From positions 1-9,820 of the forward strand of contig JAIRNN010000211.1 of assembly GCA_031257995.1 (NCBI GenBank): a stretch of DNA of 9,820 bases, in the 5' to 3' direction. This stretch comes from Spirochaetaceae bacterium. GTDB lineage: Bacteria > Spirochaetota > Spirochaetia > Treponematales > Breznakiellaceae. Below, piece after piece: positions 5,974 through 9,820 of the stretch (the first letter of the stretch is position 1; every line of letters starts with the position of its first letter). The position numbers were made by a program, and so were the translations under genes. The notes beneath the pieces are model-generated. The model worked only from the letters and a program-made list of their open reading frames with translations, was not told where the DNA came from and did no database searches.

Positions 5974-7427
5974 AATCCCTCCTTTCCGGCAGCCTCAACA
6001 ACGGTGCCGTTAAAAACCGATTTTACCACATCGACCGGATCAACCTCCGCCCGGTTTTGATGAGCCGTGAACCGCTTAAACTCCTCCCGCAACGCGCCGG
6101 GAGCCGAGAGATCAATTTCCCCGCCGCCCGATTTTGGAGAAGTATGAGGGGGGAAGCCTCCCCCCTCGCTCCGGCCCACGCTTGCTTCGCAAGCACGTCC
6201 TCCGCTACCCCCCTCAGCGGAGGGCCCGCCCCCCGCAACGCCCCCCATCCCGATAGAGGCGGCGATGCCCGCCGGTTTCCGCATCCCGCCCAGCGCCGCC
6301 TGAGCCTCTCCGACAGCGGCGGCGAGATCTTCGGGCGACACCCAGCGTGGCAACAGGCACAACTTTATGACGACCGCCTCCAGCTCGAAACGCGGCGAGA
6401 CCGAATAACGGATGTCGCGGTAAAGCCCGAAAAGCAATTCAAGCGCGTGTTCCAGCCGCGACTCGTCCAGCGCGGCAAGCGCCTTCCCCGAAAACCGCTC
6501 CGGCCGGTATCCCAGAAGCGATTCCCGCGTGATCCCGCTCTTCGCCAAGAGCAAACTGCGGAAATACCCCGCCATATCGATGACAAACTGTTCGATAGCC
6601 ACGCCGCCCTGAATCACCCCGTCAACCAGTTTCAGCGCCTCGCCTGAGTTGCCGTCCACGCAGGTTTCCGCCAGCAAGTTGAGGTTGTCCAGCCCGACCA
6701 GCCCCAGCTTTTCCTTGATGAGGGCGGCGCGGAGATGCCCGTCCGAAAAGGAGGCCACCTGGTCAAACAACGTGTAAGCGTCGCGGAGGCTTCCCGTCGA
6801 TTCTTTGGCAATCCAGAAAAGCGCCTCCTCCTCCGCCTCAATCCCCATCTCCGCAGAGGCCGCCTTCAGAATCCCGGTGATCATCTCTATCGGAATAAGC
6901 CGGAACACAAACTGCTGACAGCGGCTCTTGATCGTCGCCGGAACCTTGTGCAGCTCCGTCGTCGCGAAAATAAAGACAATGTAGGGCGGCGGCTCCTCAA
7001 TCGTCTTGAGCAGCGCGTTAAACGCCGAATTGGAGAGCATATGCACCTCGTCGATGATGTAGATCTTGTAGCGGGACGAGGCCGGAGGAAACAACACCTC
7101 CTCCTTGATCTGCCGCACGTCGTTCACCGACGTGTTGGACGCGCCGTCAATCTCGATCACGTCGAGCCGCGATCCCCGCGCAATCTCCTTGCAGGCATCG
7201 CACACCCCGCACGGCGCCGCCGTCGGCCCCTTCTCACAGTTGAGCGACCGCGCCAGAATCCGCGCCGCGCTCGTCTTCCCGCATCCCCTGGGCCCGGAGA
7301 AGAGATAGGCGTGGGCAATCTTCCCGCTCTCAATCGAAGCCTTGAGCGTCGCGCTCACAAACTCCTGCCCGGCGAGCTCGTCAAACGTTTTAGGCCGCCG
7401 TCTTGTAGCGGTAACTTCATAAGACAT
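5970..7427 (-). CDS. dnaX: DNA polymerase III subunit gamma/tau (DnaX)
   Basis: Clamp-loader ATPase subunit of the replicative polymerase. The 485-residue product has Walker A GPRGCGKTS (45-53), the zinc-binding cysteines C64, C73, C76 and C79 (CGVCDAC), Walker B YIIDEVHML (123-131), sensor 1 FIFATTELHKVPATIKSRCQ with the SRC arginine finger (168-170), and sensor 2 GSLRDA (212-217). Domain III extends to about residue 365. The C-terminus is short compared with E. coli tau (643), closer to a gamma-length protein, ending in RFTAHQNRAEVDPVDVVKSV-like sequence. Start at 7427 (MSYEVTATRRRPKTFDELAG) matches the family; 74 more open codons upstream are Pro/Arg-rich intergenic DNA. There is no ribosome site, but an extended -10 box sits right before the ATG. 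Residues about 402-429 are encoded by a hairpin cluster. First gene of dnaX-ybaB-recR. Confidence 0.97.
   Translation of the reverse strand: MSYEVTATRRRPKTFDELAGQEFVSATLKASIESGKIAHAYLFSGPRGCGKTSAARILARSLNCEKGPTAAPCGVCDACKEIARGSRLDVIEIDGASNTSVNDVRQIKEEVLFPPASSRYKIYIIDEVHMLSNSAFNALLKTIEEPPPYIVFIFATTELHKVPATIKSRCQQFVFRLIPIEMITGILKAASAEMGIEAEEEALFWIAKESTGSLRDAYTLFDQVASFSDGHLRAALIKEKLGLVGLDNLNLLAETCVDGNSGEALKLVDGVIQGGVAIEQFVIDMAGYFRSLLLAKSGITRESLLGYRPERFSGKALAALDESRLEHALELLFGLYRDIRYSVSPRFELEAVVIKLCLLPRWVSPEDLAAAVGEAQAALGGMRKPAGIAASIGMGGVAGGGPSAEGGSGGRACEASVGRSEGGGFPPHTSPKSGGGEIDLSAPGALREEFKRFTAHQNRAEVDPVDVVKSVFNGTVVEAAGKEGL
6146..6223. repeat. Three-hairpin palindromic element inside dnaX
   Basis: Three perfect hairpins lie in a row: 6146-6167 (9-bp stem GAGGGGGGA/TCCCCCCTC, loop AGCC), 6180-6194 (GCTTGC/GCAAGC, loop TTC) and 6199-6223 (CCTCCGCT/AGCGGAGG, 9-base loop). 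They encode DnaX residues about 402-429 (PSAEGGSGGRACEASVGRSE and following), a low-complexity linker with Cys unlike the rest of the protein. The reading frame is kept. This resembles palindromic elements that insert in frame into genes, such as the Rickettsia RPE family, although no homology to those is claimed. Confidence 0.7.
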
Positions 7428-7433
7428 ACCGAC

Positions 7434-7442
7434 AGTATACCA
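7434..7442 (-). promoter_or_regulatory. Extended -10 promoter of dnaX (probable leaderless start)
   Basis: On the minus strand TGGTATACT fits the extended -10 pattern TGnTATAnT. Exactly six bases (GTCGGT) separate it from the dnaX ATG, so transcription would begin at or within a base or two of the A of the start codon. No Shine-Dalgarno sequence is present, consistent with a leaderless mRNA. No good -35 hexamer is seen at 17 bases, which extended -10 promoters can do without. Confidence 0.6.
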
Positions 7443-7467
7443 GAAAACCATCAAACAGTGAACAGCA

Positions 7468-7562
7468 CCCCACGGGGCTTTCCTTGGGGGCGGTTTGAGG
7501 GAATAGGGCGGGGGTATCCCCCTACGGGGTTCGGACGGGTGTGCCTGACCTGCCCGGACGGG
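7468..7562. repeat. GC-rich intergenic hairpin cluster upstream of dnaX
   Basis: This gene-free stretch contains CCCCACGGGG (7468-7477), the hairpin GGGGG-TAT-CCCCC (7510-7522), and a direct repeat of CGGACGGG at 7532-7539 and 7555-7562. Its composition differs from the flanking genes and resembles repetitive intergenic DNA. No coding signal on either strand. Confidence 0.5.
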
Positions 7563-7588
7563 AGGCGGATTAAGGGAGGTATGCAGAG

Positions 7589-7670
7589 GACACGGATGAC
7601 ACCGAGTGCGCGGCATCCGATATGAAGAATCCGCGTGTATCTGTCCCATCCGCGCTATACGTGGTTCATC
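7589..7670. repeat. Imperfect inverted repeat of ATCCGTGT-type units
   Basis: The left part carries GACACGGATGACACCGA and the right part CCGCGTGTATCTGTCCCATC, then CGCGCTATACGTGGTTCATC. These are degenerate inverted copies of an ATCCGTGT/ACACGGAT-type unit of the kind found between genes in diverse bacteria. Together they form a long imperfect palindrome of about 80 bases in the divergent dnaX/lipoprotein region. Confidence 0.45.
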
Positions 7671-7691
7671 GGGATTTGTTTACATACCCTC

Positions 7692-7719
7692 TTGACAAAA
7701 AAACAACCTGTGGTAACAT
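7692..7719 (+). promoter_or_regulatory. Promoter of the lipoprotein gene
   Basis: TTGACA (7692-7697) is followed after 16 bases by TAACAT (7714-7719), a good -35 with a fair -10. Transcription would start near 7726, giving a leader of about 55 bases and an AAGGAG ribosome site at 7767-7772, seven bases before the ATG at 7780. Confidence 0.6.
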
Positions 7720-7749
7720 AACTCATTCTGTTGACAAATCAACAACAAA
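7692..7749 (+). repeat. Direct repeat TTGACAAAnnAACAAC
   Basis: TTGACAAAAAAACAAC (7692-7707) recurs as TTGACAAATCAACAAC (7731-7746), 39 bases apart, which is about four helical turns. The first copy contains the -35 box; the second lies downstream of the predicted start site. The second could be an alternative -35 or both could be regulator sites on one helix face. Confidence 0.45.
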
Positions 7750-7779
7750 ACTATTGTGCCGACAGAAAAGGAGAACAAT

Positions 7780-8235
7780 ATGTGTGTAAACAGAGAAAAA
7801 TGGGTCGCGTTATGCCCCCCCCCCCAAAAAAAAATCCTCCCTACAAGGAGGGAGGTTACTGCCTCTAACGGGCGCGTTGCGCCGCTTTTGCGCGGACTCG
7901 CCTTTGCGGGCCTCGTACTGCTCGCCGCCGCCTGCGATGTCGGCAACATCCCCGGAGCGGACAACAACAATGCCGGGGGTCTTACCGTTACTGTAACTCC
8001 CCCGAATCCCGCCGTTCCCAAAGGCACAAGCTTGCAATTTACCGCAGCGGTTTCCGGGGACAATAACCCGGCCCAGACCGTTACCTGGTCCATTTTGGAA
8101 CCCGGCAGAGTGCCCAGGACAACCATCGGCGCGGCCGGCATCTTGTCCGTGGCGGCCGACGAAACCCTCACGGCCCTGACCGTCCGGGCGGCATTCACCT
8201 TTGACACCACCAAATACGGCCAAACGTTACGGTAA
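7780..8235 (+). CDS. N-terminal segment: lipoprotein signal peptide and Big_2 domain
   Basis: This 151-codon reading starts at ATG 7780, preceded by AAGGAG; a GTG at 7756 in the same frame has no ribosome site. Residues 37-51 (LRGLAFAGLVLLAAA) precede Cys52, a spirochaete-style relaxed lipobox, so the protein is probably lipidated at C52. The stretch before it is unusually long for a signal peptide and contains CPPPQKKI from the C11-A9 tract. After a GGL linker, LTVTVTPPNPAVPKGTSLQF, TAAVSGDNNPAQTVTWSI and ILSVAADETLTALTVRAAF form a Big_2-type Ig fold, including the TVTW and LTVRA landmarks. It ends TKYGQTLR at a TAA created by the first frameshift. Confidence 0.6.
   Translation: MCVNREKWVALCPPPQKKILPTRREVTASNGRVAPLLRGLAFAGLVLLAAACDVGNIPGADNNNAGGLTVTVTPPNPAVPKGTSLQFTAAVSGDNNPAQTVTWSILEPGRVPRTTIGAAGILSVAADETLTALTVRAAFTFDTTKYGQTLR
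7815..7834 (+). repeat. C11-A9 tract in the lipoprotein 5' coding region
   Basis: Eleven C followed directly by nine A encode Cys-Pro3-Gln-Lys2-Ile, upstream of the lipobox. At this length the signal peptide is in frame with the ATG at 7780. Gain or loss of bases in either run would disconnect them, a typical layout for on/off phase variation. Confidence 0.85.
7826..7855 (-). terminator. Intrinsic terminator on the minus strand, inside the lipoprotein gene
   Basis: Read on the minus strand, CCTCCCT, a 6-base loop and AGGGAGG form a perfect 7-bp GC-rich stem (7855-7836), followed by A and nine T. This is a textbook Rho-independent terminator shape. It would stop antisense transcription running through the lipoprotein gene towards dnaX. 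It may belong to an inserted cassette together with the C11 tract. Confidence 0.6.
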
Positions 8236-8288
8236 CCAGCGGCGGGTCCCCGTCGCCTCCTCTCACGCAGTACACCATCACCTTTGAC

Positions 8289-8681
8289 ATGGCCGGAGGC
8301 GTTCCCCCGGTAGCGCCCATTACCAGAGACGCGAACACGGCGGTCGAAAAACCGGAAGATCCGGCCAAGTCTGGTTTTGACTTTATCGGCTGGTTCAGCG
8401 CGGCAATCGGGGGAACCCTTTACACAGGGCCCCACACCCTGACCTCGGACATAACCATGTACGCCCAGTGGCGTGCCGAGGAAGTGCCGCCCCCCGCGCA
8501 GTACGCCGTAACCTTTAACGTGGGAACGGGCGGCGCGAATCCCCCGCAAAGCCAAACCGTGAATGGGGGAGAATCGATATCCCTCCCCGGACAGGGAAGC
8601 ATGACCGCCCCCGCATATAAAGTTTCGCAGGCTGGAAAATCGGCGAAACAACCCGCCAAGCGGGGGATTTCTACGCGGTAA
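8289..8681 (+). CDS. Middle segment: Listeria-Bacteroides (Flg_new/InlB-B) repeats
   Basis: The meaningful reading starts upstream of the first ATG of this frame, at about 8223 (NVTVTSGGSPSPPLTQYTIT), and stays open to 8681. The first repeat runs QYTITFDMAGGVPPVAP to SGFDFIGWFSAAIGGTLY and TSDITMYAQW, with the family landmarks TFD, GF-x-F-x-GW and YAQW. The second starts QYAVTFNVGTGGANPPQSQT and breaks at 8624, where the +2-offset frame supplies FAGWKIGETTRQAGDFYAVT and GSVTFTA. Residues after 8624 in this frame (SQAGKSAKQPAKRGISTR) are therefore frameshift junk. There is no ribosome site before 8289, so it is not an independent gene. Confidence 0.6.
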   Translation: MAGGVPPVAPITRDANTAVEKPEDPAKSGFDFIGWFSAAIGGTLYTGPHTLTSDITMYAQWRAEEVPPPAQYAVTFNVGTGGANPPQSQTVNGGESISLPGQGSMTAPAYKVSQAGKSAKQPAKRGISTR

Positions 8682-8705
8682 CCGGCAGTGTAACCTTTAC
8701 CGCGC

Positions 8706-9497
8706 ATGTGGAAAGTAATCACAACTGCCGCCGAAGTCGTCTCCTACCTGAACCACGATTCAGGCGGAACGACCGCCGCCGATCCGGTATCTCTGAAGGT
8801 AGAGCTTAACCTCGCGGATACCTCAGACGGCTTGGCGGCCCTCCTCTCCGCGATAGGGAACGTGAACAAATACGTCTCTCTGGATCTGTCCGTCTGTACC
8901 ATGAGCGACACGGAGTTTGACCCCGGCTGGGCGGCCAACACAGGCAGGAGCAAGATCGTTTCTCTCGTTTTGCCCGGCACGGCAACGCGCATTAAGGCAG
9001 GAACCAGCAACCCAACTTTCGAGAACTTTACCGCGCTCAAGAGCGTCAGCGGCGCCGCTGTACAAACTGTCGAAGGTCTCGTCTTCTCCAACTGCGCCGC
9101 CTTGACGACAGTGAGCTTCCCGGCGGCTACGTCCATCGGCGGCCTTACCTTCGCCAGCTGCACAGCCTTGACCACGGTGAACCTCCCAAAGGCAACGTCC
9201 ATCGACGGTCACACCTTCAGTAACACTGGCGAAACCGCCCTTACTGTTACTCTAGGTAGTACGGCACCCACGTTGAGGTTTGATATATTCAGCCAAATTG
9301 AAGCCAAGACCGTTACCGTCAAGATTCCTGCGGGCGCGATTGGATACGGGACGGTACCCGCAACCTATAGCGGTTCCGACTCCACCTCTTGCTGGGGTAA
9401 CGGCTTCCAGGGCGGGGGCGGATCGGACTTTGACTTTAGCGGCTGCGGCAGCGACTGCATCAACAGATACATCACGCTGAACATCGTGTATCAGTAG
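8706..9497 (+). CDS. C-terminal segment: BspA-like leucine-rich repeat domain
   Basis: A 263-codon open frame that is the continuation of the lipoprotein gene after the third frameshift; the ATG at 8706 has no ribosome site. It begins MWKVITTAAEVVSYLNHDSG, then LNLADTSDGLAALLSAIGNV and KYVSLDLSVCTMSDTEFDPG, a module seen ahead of LRRs in treponemal surface proteins. SKIVSLVLPGTATRIKAG leads into 22-residue repeats, and the end (VTVKIPAGAIGYGTVPATYS, SCWGNGFQGGGGSDFDFSG, INRYITLNIVYQ) resembles the C-terminal cap of such proteins. In BspA-type proteins these repeats bind host or community surface molecules; here that is only an inference. Confidence 0.65.
   Translation: MWKVITTAAEVVSYLNHDSGGTTAADPVSLKVELNLADTSDGLAALLSAIGNVNKYVSLDLSVCTMSDTEFDPGWAANTGRSKIVSLVLPGTATRIKAGTSNPTFENFTALKSVSGAAVQTVEGLVFSNCAALTTVSFPAATSIGGLTFASCTALTTVNLPKATSIDGHTFSNTGETALTVTLGSTAPTLRFDIFSQIEAKTVTVKIPAGAIGYGTVPATYSGSDSTSCWGNGFQGGGGSDFDFSGCGSDCINRYITLNIVYQ
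9018..9215 (+). repeat. Three tandem 66-bp leucine-rich repeat units
   Basis: Units at 9018-9083, 9084-9149 and 9150-9215 encode 22 residues each: FENFTALKSVSGAAVQTVEG-LV, FSNCAALTTVSFPAATSIGG-LT and FASCTALTTVNLPKATSIDG-HT. The pattern F-x2-C-x-ALTTV-x-(F/L)P-x-ATSI-x-G-x-T is the LRR_5/BspA type. Units two and three are close at the DNA level, so recent duplication or slippage is plausible; unit one has diverged. Confidence 0.8.
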
Positions 9498-9553
9498 GGC
9501 GCGGCTCGAAAACGCGAAACGCCGGAAACTATCGGCAAGATAAGAAGTCAAGA

Positions 9554-9578
9554 CGGGAGACGAGGAGGGGGCCTCCCG
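9554..9578. terminator. Possible hairpin downstream of the lipoprotein gene
   Basis: CGGGAG and CTCCCG form a 6-bp GC-rich stem around a 13-base loop, 57 bases after the lipoprotein stop. No U-tract follows on either strand, so termination would be weak or Rho-assisted. The remaining bases of 9498-9700 contain no gene. Confidence 0.3.
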
Positions 9579-9594
9579 CCGTTGTGACAAGGCA

Positions 9595-9636
9595 AAGAAA
9601 CGGGCCTTCATCACAGGGGGCCCGTGATAAAGCCCG
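9595..9636 (-). terminator. Probable intrinsic terminator for minus-strand transcripts
   Basis: CGGGCCTTCATCAC (9601-9614) pairs imperfectly with GTGATAAAGCCCG (9624-9636). On the minus strand the stem is followed by TTTCTTT (9600-9594). It is placed to stop transcription from the transposase before it reaches the lipoprotein gene. Confidence 0.45.
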
Positions 9637-9700
9637 TGTAGTAAGAAAACTGCGGCCAATGCCCCTACAGGGGAATTGAAAATGGAAAATGATAGGAATG

Positions 9701-9734
9701 ACTGTCAAGTCCTGGAATAGGTTGACAGTTTTTA
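9701..9734 (+). terminator. Hairpin plus T-run at the insertion-sequence end
   Basis: ACTGTCAA (9701-9708) and TTGACAGT (9722-9729) form a perfect 8-bp stem with an inner CCT/AGG pairing, followed by TTTTT on the plus strand. It would stop plus-strand transcription entering the insertion sequence, a common feature of IS ends, and could also end the lipoprotein transcript. Confidence 0.55.
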
Positions 9735-9820
9735 TGCGCTTTTACGGTGCATATTTTCAGGCGTTTCATAGTTAAGGGCTAAATGAGGGCGGCGGGTGTT
9801 GTAAAGAAGCGCCGCCTCAT
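9732..9820 (-). mobile_element. IS3-family insertion sequence: C-terminus of OrfB transposase
   Basis: The minus strand reads EAALLYNTRRPHLALNYETP-ENMHRKSA and stops at TAA (9734-9732). YN-x2-RPH-x-AL-x-Y-x-TP is the classic C-terminal motif of IS3-family DDE transposases, following the catalytic Glu helix. Only the last 29 codons are in the window; the rest, including the DDE residues, lies beyond 9820. The element end is probably within about 30 bases of the stop, at a TGTCAAG near 9702, where the inverted repeat starts. Whether the element is complete cannot be judged. The IS3-like remnant at 2832-3040 shares the family but no overlapping region, so the two cannot be compared here. Confidence 0.85.

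Larger units (their letters stand above)
7780..9497 (+). pseudogene. Surface lipoprotein (Big_2 + InlB-B repeats + BspA-type LRR), broken by three frameshifts
   Basis: The readings 7780-8235, 8223-8624, 8624-8704 and 8706-9497 join into a single lipoprotein of roughly 570 residues. Order: lipoprotein signal peptide, bacterial Ig-like (Big_2) domain, two Flg_new/InlB B-type repeats, then a leucine-rich BspA-like domain. Joins are inferred from domain logic. Near 8222-8225, adding one A to AAA restores GQNVTVTSGGSPSPP. Near 8623-8626, adding one T restores YKVFAGWKIGETTRQAGDF. At 8705-8708, removing one T from CATG restores the repeat ending AQW followed by KVITTAAEVVSYL. Two changes are single-base losses in short homopolymers, so sequencing or assembly error is a live alternative to decay. 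If intact, it would be a cell-surface adhesin-like protein. It has its own promoter and is divergent from dnaX. Confidence 0.7.

Noticed and set aside
6735..7625. 296-codon plus-strand open frame
   Set aside because: It lies opposite dnaX, is Arg-rich and without family features; an open shadow caused by GC-rich codon use.
7428..7649. 74-residue N-terminal extension of DnaX
   Set aside because: Pro/Arg-rich translation of intergenic hairpin DNA; family homology starts at MSYEV and a promoter lies in the interval.
7680..8651. 323-codon minus-strand open frame
   Set aside because: Opposite the lipoprotein gene, with Gly/Arg/Val-rich composition and no domain; it would also cross the embedded terminator.
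1..9820. CRISPR arrays, tRNA and rRNA genes
   Set aside because: No regularly spaced direct repeats of the right size, no cloverleaf with a CCA-type end and no rRNA signature were seen on either strand.

Overview
The window most resembles the chromosome of a gut-type spirochaete, probably a Treponema relative (inference). The clues are a TRAP transporter operon, a FadL/PorV-like outer-membrane protein with the treponemal AxxDG-x5-GNPA-type signature, and a lipoprotein combining Big_2, Listeria-Bacteroides (Flg_new/InlB-B) repeats and BspA-type leucine-rich repeats. Coding DNA is moderately GC-rich and uses TGG for Trp.

Layout. (1) 1-2731, minus strand: a TRAP operon read dctP-dctQ-dctM, with a textbook sigma-70 promoter (TTGACA-17-TATAAT) in front of dctP and a 202-base hairpin-bearing gap between dctP and dctQ. 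dctM runs off the window. A run of ten G sits in dctP just after the signal peptide. (2) 2732-4049: a decayed stretch with an IS3-family orfB remnant (plus), a frameshifted unidentified minus-strand reading, and a frameshifted unidentified plus-strand C-terminus. No intact gene is convincing here. (3) 4050-7427, minus strand: a coupled operon dnaX-ybaB-recR followed by a signal-peptide-bearing outer-membrane protein. The genes overlap (ATGA, TGATG) or nearly so. dnaX has an extended -10 box placed so that its mRNA would be leaderless, and carries an in-frame block of three hairpins in its linker, which looks like a palindromic element inserted into a gene. (4) 7428-7779: a divergent intergenic region with GC-rich hairpins, an imperfect inverted repeat of the ATCCGTGT type, and the promoter of the next gene. 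(5) 7780-9497, plus strand: one lipoprotein/adhesin-like gene broken by three single-base frameshifts, with a C11-A9 tract and an embedded antisense terminator near its start. (6) 9498-9820: convergent hairpins, an insertion-sequence end, and the C-terminus of an IS3-family transposase on the minus strand.

How the parts relate. The TRAP genes form one uptake system: DctP binds solute in the periplasm, and DctQ/DctM form the ion-driven membrane part. dnaX-ybaB-recR is the widely conserved replication/repair cluster, here with an outer-membrane protein translationally coupled to recR. Frameshifts occur only in the accessory DNA; the housekeeping and transporter genes read cleanly. This favours real decay or phase variation over uniformly poor sequence, although homopolymer sequencing error in the lipoprotein gene is not excluded.
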